Source of the DNA: Clostridium sp. D53t1_180928_C8
Lineage (GTDB): Bacteria; Bacillota; Clostridia; Clostridiales; Clostridiaceae
DNA: 64,000 nt
Assembly: GCF_015667795.1 (NCBI RefSeq)
Contig: NZ_JADPEL010000008.1
Location: 1 to 64,000, forward strand
Reading direction: 5' to 3'
In this document: positions 17,690 through 27,322 of the stretch, piece after piece
How positions within the stretch are numbered: position 1 is the stretch's first letter
Layout: the number at the start of each line of letters is the position of its first letter
Position numbers and translations under genes: made by a program
Notes under the pieces: generated by a model
What the model was told of the DNA's origin: nothing
The model's input: only the letters and a program-made list of their open reading frames with translations
Databases searched by the model: none

Positions 17690-17741
17690 ATAACATTTTG
17701 GTATTATTAAATTGGTATGTTTTTAGTTAGTATTGCAAAAA

Positions 17742-17793
17742 AAAGACACTTCTAAATTTGTTACTTAATAAGCAACAAATAGAATGTGTCTTT
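17742..17793. terminator. Terminator of spo0A, probably bidirectional
   Basis: Arms 17742-17762 and 17774-17793 form an imperfect stem of about 20 bp with a loop of about 11 bases. On the minus strand a run of nine T follows, so it ends the spo0A transcript. In the plus direction it could end the micro-ORF transcript. Between it and the spo0A stop lies a TTTGTAGCTAT motif repeated twice and nothing else notable. Confidence 0.8.
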
Positions 17794-17905
17794 AATATTT
17801 TTAATTTAGTTTGTAGCTATAAAAATATGTTTGTAGCTATGCTTTATCTAATTGATAATTTATAACTCACTTGTTAAAACCTTGACATTTCTAGCTTATA
17901 ACCAA

Positions 17906-18724
17906 TTAAGATACTTTATTCTTTAATCTTAGCTTGTCTGCAATGATTGCAATGAATTCACTATTAGTAGGCTTGCCTTTATCATTGTGAACTGTGTATC
18001 CAAATAGCTTGTTAATTGCTTCAATTTGTCCTCTTCCCCAAGCAACTTCTATAGCATGTCTGATTGCTCTTTCAACTCTTGAAGCTGTAGTATTGTACTT
18101 CTTAGCTATTGAAGGATATAATTCTTTAGTTACAGCTGATAATAATTCCATATCATTAACAACCATTGTTATAGCCTCTCTTAAATACATATACCCTTTA
18201 ATATGTGCTGGAACACCTATTTCATGAATTATGTTTGTAATTTCAGTTTCTAAATCAACAGGACCTCTAGTATTTGTATTTATTATTTCGCTTGTTGTCA
18301 TTGCCACTTGTTTTTTAACAGGTTCATTATCCACTGCTAAAGTATCATTAAACATATCTCTTATACGTTTAGTGAAAATATCCATATCAAATGGTTTTAC
18401 AACATAATAATCTGCACCTAAAGTTATAGCTCTTTGTGTTATCTTATCTTGTCCAACTGCAGATAATACAACTATTCTAGGGAATTTTTCTAAATTCATT
18501 GAATTTAATTTTTCTAAAACTCCTAATCCATCTAAATGAGGCATTATAATGTCTAAAACTACTAAATCAGGTTGTTTTTCCTCAATTAGTGTTAAAGCTT
18601 CTCTACCGTCCTTGGCAATTCCTGTTACTACGATGTCTCTTTGATTTAAAAGATAATCATTTAAAATACTGCAAAATTCTTTGTTATCATCAGCAATAAT
18701 TACTGAAATCTTATTTCCATCCAT
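17906..18724 (-). CDS. spo0A: Sporulation master regulator Spo0A
   Basis: 272 residues: receiver domain (1-125) with acidic pocket Asp12-Asp13, phosphoacceptor Asp58 in [10 protein letters not shown] and the conserved KPF Lys, a linker, then the Spo0A-specific DNA-binding domain (about 150-270) with the recognition helix [15 protein letters not shown]. Phosphorylated Spo0A binds TGTCGAA boxes and starts sporulation. In clostridia there is no Spo0F/Spo0B relay, and orphan kinases act on it directly. Start ATG at 18724, GGGAGAG upstream. Own transcript, right after spoIVB as in Bacillus. Confidence 0.97.
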   Translation of the reverse strand: MDGNKISVIIADDNKEFCSILNDYLLNQRDIVVTGIAKDGREALTLIEEKQPDLVVLDIIMPHLDGLGVLEKLNSMNLEKFPRIVVLSAVGQDKITQRAITLGADYYVVKPFDMDIFTKRIRDMFNDTLAVDNEPVKKQVAMTTSEIINTNTRGPVDLETEITNIIHEIGVPAHIKGYMYLREAITMVVNDMELLSAVTKELYPSIAKKYNTTASRVERAIRHAIEVAWGRGQIEAINKLFGYTVHNDKGKPTNSEFIAIIADKLRLKNKVS

Positions 18725-19038
18725 CTTTTCTCTCCCTTTCTACCCACTAGAATATCTTATTTGAAAATTTTACATTTCCAATTTCCCACATAACTTATTT
18801 ATTACGGTTACATTTTATATTTAAATTAAGTTATATTTAGTTGTTTTTTAACTTCATTGATTATATTATAACATAAATTTTAAAATAATAATAGTTTATT
18901 TTACATTATTTTGAAATTTTTTTAGGAAAATGTTAAGAAATTTTGTGTTGATTAATGTATAAGTTTTAAAACAACAAGATATAGCATTTTTTCCATGTTA
19001 TTTTAGCTATATCTTGTTGATAATTTTCTAAATTTATT
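18725..19038 (-). promoter_or_regulatory. spo0A upstream region with extended -10 promoter
   Basis: This 314-bp gap holds the spoIVB terminator (18972-19019) and the spo0A promoter region. The best core element is an extended -10, TGTTATAAT on the minus strand at 18873-18865, with only a weak -35 (TTATTA). The leader would be about 135 bases. I saw no TGTCGAA box here, so Spo0A autoregulation through a perfect box is not supported by the sequence. Confidence 0.5.
18972..19019 (-). terminator. Terminator of spoIVB
   Basis: A perfect 14-bp stem (18972-18985 with 19006-19019) and a 20-base loop, just after the spoIVB stop. The T tract on the minus strand is short (four T, then A), so it may be leaky. 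Confidence 0.7.
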
Positions 19039-20229
19039 TTAATTTATAATCCCTGCTTCTTCAAGCATCCATTCGATATATATTCCATATCCAATATCAG
19101 GCTTATTAATTAAAACGTGAGTAACAGCACCGACAATTTTTCCATTTTGTATTATTGGACTACCACTCATTCCTTGAACTATTCCTCCTGTTTTACTTAG
19201 AAGTTCTTCATCTGTAACTCTAATTATCATACTCTTAGGTCCACACTTATCTTGTTGTAGTAACTTAACAATTTCTATGTCATATTCTTTTGGACCTTCT
19301 TCTCCTACAGTAGTTATTATAGTAGCAGGTCCTTCTACAACTTCATTTCTAAACCCTACAGACATTGGCTCACTAAAATTAGGATTTACTAAAGGTTTAT
19401 TAGTACTTCCAAATATTCCTGAAGAAGAATTACTTTGAATTGTTCCTATAGCACTTTTCTCATTTACAAATAATCCCCTTAATTCACCAGGAACACCTTT
19501 TTCACCTTTACGCACACTTAATATTGATGCTGATAATAAATCGCCATCTTTAATTGTAAATGTAGTATTAGTATCTCCATCTGTAATAGGATGACCTAGT
19601 GCACCAAATGTATCGCTACCTTCATGATAGAAAGTTAATGTTCCTATACCTGCTGTTGAGTCTCTAACCCAAAGACCTAGTTTATAATTTTCACCTTCTT
19701 TAACAAGTTCAATATCTTTATTAAACTTACATCCTTGACGCATAAACTCTACATTTACTACGCTACTATCGCACTCTTTTATTAAAGTTCCTAATTGTTT
19801 AGATCCTTGAATTTCTTTTCCATCCACTTTAAGTAATACATCTCCTAATTGTAATCCTGCTACTTTTGCTGGACTACTTTCAGTTCCACCTCTAGTTTCA
19901 ACTTCAGAAAAACCAACAACCAACACACCTTCAGTAGATAACTTTATTCCTACACTTGTTCCACCAGGATATAATTTTATATCATCTAGCTTCTGTACTG
20001 CAACTGATTTTATTGGAATCAGTCCTAAAAAATCAATGTTTACTTTATCCTTTGATAGTTTTACAGTATTAAGTACACCTTGATTATTAACAGATATATC
20101 TGATACTTCCATACTATCATTGATATATATTTTTTCTGGCAATTTCAAAACACTAAAATATGCTATTAATGCCAAAATAGCTATTGGAGCAGTAATCATA
20201 CTAAAATACTTTAATATTTTTTTTAACAT
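19039..20229 (-). CDS. spoIVB: SpoIVB serine peptidase
   Basis: Forespore-secreted serine peptidase that signals across the intermembrane space to release pro-sigma-K processing in Bacillus. 396 residues: an N-terminal membrane segment (10-28), a PDZ domain (about 100-185) and an S55 peptidase domain with the catalytic His in ALGHPI and the catalytic Ser in QGMSGSPI. Start ATG at 20229, GGGAGGAG upstream. A sigma-F-type promoter lies 27 bases before the start. In clostridia without a SpoIVFA/FB pathway the target may differ; no partner gene lies in this window. Confidence 0.95.
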   Translation of the reverse strand: MLKKILKYFSMITAPIAILALIAYFSVLKLPEKIYINDSMEVSDISVNNQGVLNTVKLSKDKVNIDFLGLIPIKSVAVQKLDDIKLYPGGTSVGIKLSTEGVLVVGFSEVETRGGTESSPAKVAGLQLGDVLLKVDGKEIQGSKQLGTLIKECDSSVVNVEFMRQGCKFNKDIELVKEGENYKLGLWVRDSTAGIGTLTFYHEGSDTFGALGHPITDGDTNTTFTIKDGDLLSASILSVRKGEKGVPGELRGLFVNEKSAIGTIQSNSSSGIFGSTNKPLVNPNFSEPMSVGFRNEVVEGPATIITTVGEEGPKEYDIEIVKLLQQDKCGPKSMIIRVTDEELLSKTGGIVQGMSGSPIIQNGKIVGAVTHVLINKPDIGYGIYIEWMLEEAGIIN

Positions 20230-20255
20230 TTTATCTCCTCCCTTGCTTCTGACAT

Positions 20256-20285
20256 TAATTTTCCCTGTATCGTTTTTTTATATGC
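20256..20285 (-). promoter_or_regulatory. Sigma-F-type promoter of spoIVB
   Basis: On the minus strand GCATA (20285-20281), exactly 15 bases, then GGGAAAATTA (20265-20256). This matches the Bacillus sigma-F consensus GYATA-N15-GGnnAnAnTR at every defined position. It lies 27 bp before the spoIVB start and after the recN terminator. spoIVB is known to be a forespore gene in Bacillus. Confidence 0.7.
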
Positions 20286-20345
20286 TGTATTAACATTGTT
20301 AACACAGTCAAAAATTATTAAGTAAATACATTTTGTATAAAAAAA

Positions 20346-20376
20346 ATAAAACCATGTTAATTTACCATGATTTTAT
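20346..20376 (-). terminator. Terminator of recN
   Basis: Arms 20346-20356 and 20366-20376 (11 bp, one mismatch) with a 9-base loop, followed on the minus strand by a run of eight T. It isolates spoIVB from the argR-recN transcript. Confidence 0.8.
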
Positions 20377-20412
20377 TCTTTACCGTATTGCCTAGGCTTA
20401 TGTATAATTTTC

Positions 20413-22107
20413 TTAAATATTTTTCATTTCTTTCTTTTTTATTTCGGCAAATTTCACCATTTCTGATGCATTTTCGATAGTAACATCACTTATTTCATCT
20501 CCACCAACCATTTTAGCAATCTCTCTAATTTTATCTTCTCTTGTTAACATTCTTATTCCTGTAAATGTCTTTCCATCCACAACATGTTTAGATACAAAAT
20601 AATGATTATCAGAAAGTGCTGCAATTTGTGGTAAATGAGTTATACATAATACTTGATGCTTTATTGAAACTTCATACATTTTTTCTCCAACACGTTTTCC
20701 AATAGTTCCACTAATACCAGTGTCTATTTCATCAAAAATAAGCGTTGGTATTTTATCTTTATCTACAAAAACACATTTTAAAGCAAGCATTATTCTTGAT
20801 AATTCACCACCTGATAATACCTTTTCTAATGGTTTTAAAGGTTCACCTGGATTTGCTGAAACTAAGAATTGAACTTCATCATAACCTCTTGAATTCATTT
20901 CATCAGTTAAATTAACTTCAATTTTTATTATTGCTTTTTCAAGTCCAACATAAGATAATTCTTTCTTAATATTAACTTCTAATATTTCAGCAGCCTCAAC
21001 TCTTAATTCATGAAGTTTTTTACCTATTACTTTCATTTTTTCTTCTATAATAATAAGTTCTTCTTTTAACTTATTTATTATTTCTTCAGAGTTTATTAAC
21101 TCATTATATTTTTCTTTTAAATTTTTTAAATTATCTAAAATCTCTTGTATTGAGTTTCCATATTTTTTCTTATATAAACTTATAGTATATATTCTTTCAT
21201 TTATTTGTGCCAATCTATCTTCGTCATATTGTATTTCACTACCTATATCACGTATTTCTCTTGTCACTTCTTCTAAACTATAAAATGCTTCTTCTATTTG
21301 TGTTTTCTTTTCTCTTATTATTTCAGAGTGGTTTTCAACTAATGATAGTTCAGAAATAACTTTTGATAATCCTTCTAATACTGAAATCCCTTCATTAGAT
21401 GAATTTAAATATCCATAAGATTTTACTAAACTATTTGATATTTTTTCAGCATTTGATAACATATTGAATTCATCTTTTAAATCTTCTTCTTCATTAACCT
21501 TTAAATTAGCCTTTTCTATATCTTCTATTTGAAATTTAATATAATCTGCTAATTTTTCTCCATTTTCATTTCCTGATAACTTATTTATCTTTTCAACATT
21601 TTCTAAATAAGTACTTCTTAATTTATCATATTCTTCAAGTAAGTCTTTTATTTTATCATAATAAAATTCATCAACATATAAAATATGAGTACCTTTATTT
21701 AATAAATTTTGATTTTGATGCTGACCATGAATATCTAATAGCTTTTCTCTTATCTTTTTTAATTGTGATAATACAATACTTCTATTATTAACTTTTATTA
21801 AGCTTTTACCATGTAATGTAGTTTCTCTACGTATTATTAGCATTTCATCCTTCTCTATACCTAATTCTTCTAATACGTCGTAAATTTCATCATTTTCAAT
21901 TGAAAATACTGCTTCTACTATTGTTTTATCTTCTCCATATCTTATTTGATCCTTAGAAAATTTCCCACCTAATACATAGTCTATAGTATCTATAAGTATT
22001 GATTTACCTGCACCAGTTTCTCCTGATAATATATTAAATCCTGCACCAAACTCAACTGATAACTCTTGAATTAATGCGAAATTTTTAATACTTAATTCAA
22101 TTAGCAT
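20413..22107 (-). CDS. recN: DNA repair protein RecN
   Basis: An SMC-like ATPase recruited early to double-strand breaks. 564 residues: Walker A GETGAGKSI near residue 30, a long coiled-coil middle part (about 160-370), then the ABC signature LSGGELSR and Walker B LIFDEIDTG in the C-terminal half. Start ATG at 22107 with AAAGGTGGGG upstream. It follows argR by about 20 bp, a pairing conserved in Firmicutes. Confidence 0.96.
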   Translation of the reverse strand: MLIELSIKNFALIQELSVEFGAGFNILSGETGAGKSILIDTIDYVLGGKFSKDQIRYGEDKTIVEAVFSIENDEIYDVLEELGIEKDEMLIIRRETTLHGKSLIKVNNRSIVLSQLKKIREKLLDIHGQHQNQNLLNKGTHILYVDEFYYDKIKDLLEEYDKLRSTYLENVEKINKLSGNENGEKLADYIKFQIEDIEKANLKVNEEEDLKDEFNMLSNAEKISNSLVKSYGYLNSSNEGISVLEGLSKVISELSLVENHSEIIREKKTQIEEAFYSLEEVTREIRDIGSEIQYDEDRLAQINERIYTISLYKKKYGNSIQEILDNLKNLKEKYNELINSEEIINKLKEELIIIEEKMKVIGKKLHELRVEAAEILEVNIKKELSYVGLEKAIIKIEVNLTDEMNSRGYDEVQFLVSANPGEPLKPLEKVLSGGELSRIMLALKCVFVDKDKIPTLIFDEIDTGISGTIGKRVGEKMYEVSIKHQVLCITHLPQIAALSDNHYFVSKHVVDGKTFTGIRMLTREDKIREIAKMVGGDEISDVTIENASEMVKFAEIKKKEMKNI

Positions 22108-22128
22108 TATACCCCACCTTTATAAACT

Positions 22129-22578
22129 CTAAGAAATCATCTTTCTTACTTTAGAAATTAGCTCTATAGCTTTTTCATCAGTTCTAACTAATACAAAAAT
22201 AGTATTATCACCGGCTATTGTTCCAGCAACATCATTTGTATATAATGTATCAATTGCCTCTGCAGCAGCTGATGCAGCACCTGTTAATGTTTTTATAACA
22301 ACAAATTTATCAACTTGCTCTACATCTATTGCTGCATTTTTTAAAATGCTATAAAGCTTATCATTTATATCACGCTCTTCCTTTGTTGCAGATATATATT
22401 TATATTTTCCTGATTCACCTTGAATTTTTACTAATTTCAATAATTTTATATCTCTAGATACCGTTGCTTGAGTTACATCATACCCTGCATATTTAAGCGC
22501 TTCTGCTAATTCTTCTTGTGTTTCTATATCATTATCATTAATAATTTCTAATATTTTACTATGTCTTTTTGACTTCAT
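22129..22578 (-). CDS. argR: Arginine repressor ArgR/AhrC
   Basis: About 149 residues: an N-terminal winged-helix DNA-binding domain (1-70, with SRDIKLL in the recognition region) and a C-terminal arginine-binding hexamerisation domain (80-149) with the [11 protein letters not shown] segment. Controls arginine synthesis and breakdown genes. The start is ATG 22578, since the GTG at 22587 lies inside the GAAGGTG ribosome site. Upstream, TGTAC and GTACA half-sites (22608-22625) could be an operator, but they do not match the ARG box well. Confidence 0.94.
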   Translation of the reverse strand: MKSKRHSKILEIINDNDIETQEELAEALKYAGYDVTQATVSRDIKLLKLVKIQGESGKYKYISATKEERDINDKLYSILKNAAIDVEQVDKFVVIKTLTGAASAAAEAIDTLYTNDVAGTIAGDNTIFVLVRTDEKAIELISKVRKMIS

Positions 22579-22677
22579 TTTTATCACCTTCTCAATTTGT
22601 TAATTAATGTACAATCATTAGTACAGGAATCCTATTTTATATCAAAGTTCTATTTAATTTAATTTAAAAATATTTTT

Positions 22678-23508
22678 TTAGTTATTTAATATTTTTTTTC
22701 TCAAAACATTAAAATAATCATAATTATCAAACAATAAAATTTTTGCAACATCTTTAGCCTTTTTAATTATTATAGATGTATTATCTTTAATTTTTCTAGC
22801 TTCTTGGCCATCAAATGTTAAATAAATTTCTCCATTATAATTTTCAGCATTAATTAAAATCTCACTACTACTTTTTAATACAATTGGCTGCATTCCTCTA
22901 GTATGAGGGCAAATAGGAGTTAATGTTATGACTTCAACATCTGGATATACAAAAGGTCCTCCTGCAGAAAATGAATATGCTGTAGACCCTGTAGGAGTTG
23001 AAACTATTAATCCATCTCCTTTAAAAGTATAATATAATTTTTTATCTATATACACTTCAAACTTTGCCATTCTTGACAATGTTCCCCTTGCTATTACAAC
23101 ATCATTTAAAGCTTTACTATTAATATCCTTACTTTCATCATCACTTTTACATTCTAAAAGAATTCTATTTTGAATATGATACTGTCCATTTTTTATCTTA
23201 TTTAAAGCTTCGTCTAAATCTTGTATTTCTATACTTGACAAAAATCCTAAATTTCCTATATTTATTCCTAAAATAGGAACATCATATTTCCCATTAATAT
23301 CTCTAGCTATACCCAGTAAAGTTCCGTCTCCCCCTAAAACTATAAGTAAATCTAAATTATTATCAAATTTATACTTATTTATTTCATAACTATTAAGTAC
23401 AGTTACTTTAGAGTTTTTAAATATATTTGTAATTTTTTCAATAACTAAAGATAATATTTTTCCTTCAATATCTTTTGACGGATTCAATGCAATTACAATA
23501 TTTTTCAT
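22678..23508 (-). CDS. nadK: NAD kinase
   Basis: Phosphorylates NAD to NADP using ATP or polyphosphate. 276 residues with the GGDGTLL signature near residue 60, the NIGNLGFL segment, and the conserved substrate-binding region TPTGSTAYSFSAGGP. Start ATG at 23508 with AAGGGAG six bases upstream. It follows tlyA in the same direction; a 12-bp hairpin sits at the junction. Confidence 0.95.
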   Translation of the reverse strand: MKNIVIALNPSKDIEGKILSLVIEKITNIFKNSKVTVLNSYEINKYKFDNNLDLLIVLGGDGTLLGIARDINGKYDVPILGINIGNLGFLSSIEIQDLDEALNKIKNGQYHIQNRILLECKSDDESKDINSKALNDVVIARGTLSRMAKFEVYIDKKLYYTFKGDGLIVSTPTGSTAYSFSAGGPFVYPDVEVITLTPICPHTRGMQPIVLKSSSEILINAENYNGEIYLTFDGQEARKIKDNTSIIIKKAKDVAKILLFDNYDYFNVLRKKILNN

Positions 23509-23538
23509 ATTATCTCCCTTTACTATACTTATATACCT

Positions 23539-23563
23539 ATAGCCAGCTTTTAAAGCTGGCTAT
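23539..23563 (-). other. Hairpin at the tlyA-nadK junction covering the tlyA stop
   Basis: Perfect 12-bp inverted repeat (23539-23550 with 23552-23563). The tlyA TAA stop lies in its loop and 3' arm. No T run follows on the minus strand, so it is not a standard terminator. It may stabilise or mark a processing point in the transcript. Confidence 0.6.
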
Positions 23564-24359
23564 GAGATTCATTTACAATATCTTCAATTTGACTTAACTC
23601 GAAATTCCCCTCTTTTTCTTTATCCTTAGTAAAGTAAACAAGATATTCTCTATTTCCTTCTGGACCCTTAATTGGTGAGTAGCTTAATCCTAGTACATTT
23701 AATTGATTTTCTATTAAGAAGTTTATTATTCTATCGATAACCTCTAAATGTACTTCCTTATCTCTTACAACACCTTTCTTTCCAACTTTATCCCTTCCTG
23801 CTTCAAACTGTGGCTTTATTAACGCAACAACTTCACCTTTATCTCCTAGTAATGCCTTTACTGCAGGCATTATAGTTCTTAATGAAATAAATGATACATC
23901 TATTGATGCAAAATCTAAAGCTACACCAATGTCTTCTGGAGTAACATATCTAATATTAGTTTTCTCCATACAAACAACTCTTTCATCAGTTCTAAGCTTC
24001 CAAGCAAATTGCCCATATCCTACATCTACTGCAAAAACTTTAGATGCATTATTTTGAAGCATACAGTCTGTAAATCCACCTGTTGATGCTCCTATATCCA
24101 TACAAACCTTATCTGTAAGATCAATTCCAAAAGTCTTCATTGCTTTTTCTAACTTTAAGCCTCCACGACTTACATATTTAAGTTTTTCCCCCTTAAATAC
24201 TATATCAGCATCAACTTTAATTTTCTCTCCAGCCTTATCCACTCTTTGCCCATCAACAAATATAAGTCCTGCCATAATATTAGTTTTTGCTTTTTCTCTT
24301 GATTCACAAATTCCTTTTTCAACTAATAATATATCTAATCTTTCTTTCTTAGATGCCAT
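23550..24359 (-). CDS. TlyA-family rRNA 2'-O-methyltransferase
   Basis: About 269 residues: an N-terminal S4 RNA-binding domain (5-65) and an FtsJ-like SAM methyltransferase domain with the glycine-rich DIGASTGGFTD motif near residue 90. TlyA proteins methylate cytidine 2'-OH in 16S/23S rRNA; older annotations as hemolysin are misleading. The start is ATG 24359, six bases after AAGGAG; an upstream ATG at 24395 has no ribosome site. Position between dxs and nadK/argR matches Bacillus yqxC. Confidence 0.92.
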   Translation of the reverse strand: MASKKERLDILLVEKGICESREKAKTNIMAGLIFVDGQRVDKAGEKIKVDADIVFKGEKLKYVSRGGLKLEKAMKTFGIDLTDKVCMDIGASTGGFTDCMLQNNASKVFAVDVGYGQFAWKLRTDERVVCMEKTNIRYVTPEDIGVALDFASIDVSFISLRTIMPAVKALLGDKGEVVALIKPQFEAGRDKVGKKGVVRDKEVHLEVIDRIINFLIENQLNVLGLSYSPIKGPEGNREYLVYFTKDKEKEGNFELSQIEDIVNESHSQL

Positions 24360-24370
24360 ATTTTTCTCCT

Positions 24371-26230
24371 TTATCCTAAAATGTTTATAACACATTTTTC
24401 TATAGCTTCTGCATCAAGCCCTGCATCTCTATATAGTAAATTAACATCACCATGTGGAACAAATTCATTATTAAATCCTAAACACTTAAATTTCCCATTA
24501 AAATTAAGCTTATTTAATTCCATTAATACATAGCTTCCAAATCCACCATTAATAACGTTATCTTCAATAGTTATAATGCTATATCCTTCATTAATCAGCT
24601 CTCTTAACATCTCAGTATCTATAGGTTTTACAAAAGTTGCTCCTATAATAGTAGGATTAATTCCCTTATTGACTAATAATTTTCTTGCAATCATAGCATG
24701 TTGTACCATCTTTCCTACTGCTATTATAGCGACTTTCTCTCCATTGATTATCTTTTCCCATTTTCCGTATTTTATTTCACTTATTGCAGATATATCTTCA
24801 CAGCAATCAGCACCTCTTGGATATCTTATTGCAATAGGTCCATTTTGTTTTACAGCCCAATTTAACATTATAGCTAACTCTTCTAAATGCTTTGGTGCTA
24901 AAACTGTCATATTAGGTATTGCAGATAAATAAGATAAATCAAATACCCCTTGATGAGTTTCTCCATCATCACCTACAATTCCTGCTCTATCAATTGCAAA
25001 AACCACTGGTAAATTTTGAATACAAACATCATGTATAATTTGATCAAAAGCTCTTTGTAAAAATGTTGAATATACTGCAAAAACAGGTCTCAATCCAGCA
25101 CTTGCCATACCAGCTGCAAGTGTAGTAGCATGTTCTTCTGCTATTCCAACATCAAAAAATCTATTACTATACTTTTTAGCAAACTCCTTTAAGCCTGTAC
25201 CATCTGGCATGGCCGCAGTTATTGCAACTATATCACTATTTTTTTCTGCTAGCTCTAACATAGTATCTCCAAATACTTTAGAATATGTCTTTTTTGCTGG
25301 AATATAACTTTCACCACTTTCTAAATCAAATGGTGAAACTCCATGAAATTTATTTGGATTTTTTTCTGCAAATTCATAACCCTTTCCTTTTTGCGTTACT
25401 GTATGAATTATTACAGGTCCATTAATTTCTTTAGCCTTACTAAATACTTCATTCATTAATTCAATATCATGACCATCTATAGGTCCAATATATTTTACAC
25501 CCATATTTTCAAATAACATTGATGGTACTAATAAATGTTTTAAACTGTCTTTTACTCTATGTAAATATTGGACTACTGTTTTACCAGCATTGCTATTACT
25601 TAAAGTAGAATTTATGTCTTCTTTTAATTTATTATAGCTATGGTCTAATCTTAATTTATTTAAATGATTAGATAATCCACCTACATTTTTAGAAATTGAC
25701 ATCTGATTATCATTTAAAACTATAATCATATTAGTTTTATTAAAACCAACATCATTAAGTGCTTCTAATGCCATACCTCCAGTTAATGCACCATCACCTA
25801 TAACGGCAATAACATTATAATCTTCATGCTTAATATCTCTTGCTCTTGCTATGCCTAAAGCTGCTGATATTGATGTGCTACTATGACCAACACCAAATGA
25901 ATCATACTTACTTTCACTTATCTTTGGAAATCCACATAAACCATTATATTTTCTCAATGTATCAAATTTTTCTTTACGTCCTGTTAATATCTTGTGAACG
26001 TAAGTTTGATGTCCAACATCCCATATTATTTTATCTCTTTCAAAGTTAAATGTTTTATATAAACTAAGTGTTAATTCAACAACACCTAAATTTGAAGATA
26101 AATGTCCTCCAGTTTTGGATACCTTTTCTATTAAAAATTCTCGTATTTCATCACTAAGCTTATAGAGTTCCTTATTAGTCAAAGTTTGCACATCTCGTGG
26201 ATAATTTATATCCTCTAATAATTTTGACAT
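24371..26230 (-). CDS. dxs: 1-deoxy-D-xylulose-5-phosphate synthase
   Basis: First enzyme of the MEP isoprenoid pathway: condenses pyruvate and glyceraldehyde-3-phosphate with thiamine diphosphate. About 619 residues in transketolase layout: ThDP motif GDGALTGGMALEALND (near 150-165), the GHDI segment, and the pyrimidine-domain region DVGIAEEHA. The start is ATG 26230, nine bases after GAAGGA. It follows ispA closely, so isoprenoid genes are grouped. Confidence 0.96.
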   Translation of the reverse strand: MSKLLEDINYPRDVQTLTNKELYKLSDEIREFLIEKVSKTGGHLSSNLGVVELTLSLYKTFNFERDKIIWDVGHQTYVHKILTGRKEKFDTLRKYNGLCGFPKISESKYDSFGVGHSSTSISAALGIARARDIKHEDYNVIAVIGDGALTGGMALEALNDVGFNKTNMIIVLNDNQMSISKNVGGLSNHLNKLRLDHSYNKLKEDINSTLSNSNAGKTVVQYLHRVKDSLKHLLVPSMLFENMGVKYIGPIDGHDIELMNEVFSKAKEINGPVIIHTVTQKGKGYEFAEKNPNKFHGVSPFDLESGESYIPAKKTYSKVFGDTMLELAEKNSDIVAITAAMPDGTGLKEFAKKYSNRFFDVGIAEEHATTLAAGMASAGLRPVFAVYSTFLQRAFDQIIHDVCIQNLPVVFAIDRAGIVGDDGETHQGVFDLSYLSAIPNMTVLAPKHLEELAIMLNWAVKQNGPIAIRYPRGADCCEDISAISEIKYGKWEKIINGEKVAIIAVGKMVQHAMIARKLLVNKGINPTIIGATFVKPIDTEMLRELINEGYSIITIEDNVINGGFGSYVLMELNKLNFNGKFKCLGFNNEFVPHGDVNLLYRDAGLDAEAIEKCVINILG

Positions 26231-26247
26231 ATTTATCATTCCTTCAT

Positions 26248-27117
26248 TTAGTTTTCTCTGTCTAAAAGTTCCTTAGTTAAAACCTTTAAAGCTTCAGTAT
26301 CTACAGATAAACTATCTAATATCTCAATGCTTTCTTTTGTTAGCCTCTCGCATTCCTTAATGCAATACTCTAACCCATGCATTGTAATAAAGTTAGTTTT
26401 ATTGCTTTCCTCATCACTCAAGACATTTTTTCCTAATTTTTCTGTGCTTCCTATAACATCTAAAATATCATCTTTTATTTGAAACGCTAAGCCTAAATTT
26501 TCACCAAACTTATCTAATTTAATAATATCTTCTTTTGATGCATCTCCAAGTATTGCCCCTGCTAATATAGAAACTTTAATAAGCGCCCCTGTCTTTTTCA
26601 TATGCATATATTTAAGTTCATTTTCACTTATTTTTTTACCTTCATTAATTATATCTACTACTTGCCCGCCTATCATACCTTCTGGTCCTGCTGCAGATGC
26701 AATCATTTCTGCTGCCACTAATGCGTTTTTATCATTTTTCAAAGCAAACTTCATCATTAAATTCATAGCTTCATTTAAAAGCGCATCTCCCGCTAATACT
26801 GCTATATTTTCACCATATACTTTATGATTAGTAGGCTTTCCTCTTCTAAGATCATCATTATCCATACATGGTAAATCATCATGTATTAATGAATATGTAT
26901 GAATCATTTCAATAGCTGAAGAAAATTCTAATATTTCTCTCCAGTTTTCTTTATACATACTATACGTTAAAAGCATTAATATAGGTCTTATTCTCTTACC
27001 TCCAATATTAATACTGTAGCTTGCTGAATCATAAATAACTTTATTGTAGTTCCCCTTATTCTTAAAATAATTTGCTAAAAATTTATTTATATCATTTTTC
27101 ATTTCATTAAATATCAT
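26248..27117 (-). CDS. ispA: Polyprenyl (farnesyl/geranylgeranyl) diphosphate synthase
   Basis: Elongates dimethylallyl diphosphate with isopentenyl diphosphate. 289 residues with the first Asp-rich motif DDLPCMDND (near 83-91) and the second FQIKDDILD (near 222). The residues before the first motif (MIHTYSLIH) suggest a short-chain product, but the exact chain length cannot be fixed by eye. Start ATG at 27117 overlaps the end of xseB by 11 bp; ATG 27102 is a weaker alternative. Confidence 0.92.
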   Translation of the reverse strand: MIFNEMKNDINKFLANYFKNKGNYNKVIYDSASYSINIGGKRIRPILMLLTYSMYKENWREILEFSSAIEMIHTYSLIHDDLPCMDNDDLRRGKPTNHKVYGENIAVLAGDALLNEAMNLMMKFALKNDKNALVAAEMIASAAGPEGMIGGQVVDIINEGKKISENELKYMHMKKTGALIKVSILAGAILGDASKEDIIKLDKFGENLGLAFQIKDDILDVIGSTEKLGKNVLSDEESNKTNFITMHGLEYCIKECERLTKESIEILDSLSVDTEALKVLTKELLDREN

Positions 27118-27322
27118 TTTCTTTCACCACTTCAGCATTTTCTTTAATTGTTAAGAATTTGCCCTCTAACGCATCTAATGTCTTATATAATTTATTAACG
27201 ATTTTGCTTCCCTTTTCATATTCTTTCATAGCATCTTCTAAACTTAACTCTTCATTTTCTAATGTAGACAAAATAACTTCTAAATTATTTAACATATCAT
27301 TATAGCTTTCCTTCTTTGCCAT
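27107..27322 (-). CDS. xseB: Exodeoxyribonuclease VII small subunit
   Basis: 71 residues, helical and acidic, with the family hallmark [11 protein letters not shown]-type segment near residues 28-38. It partners the large subunit XseA in a single-strand DNA exonuclease. Start ATG at 27322, AAGGAGG eight bases upstream. It overlaps the 3' end of xseA by 23 bp and the start of ispA by 11 bp. Confidence 0.94.
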   Translation of the reverse strand: MAKKESYNDMLNNLEVILSTLENEELSLEDAMKEYEKGSKIVNKLYKTLDALEGKFLTIKENAEVVKENDI

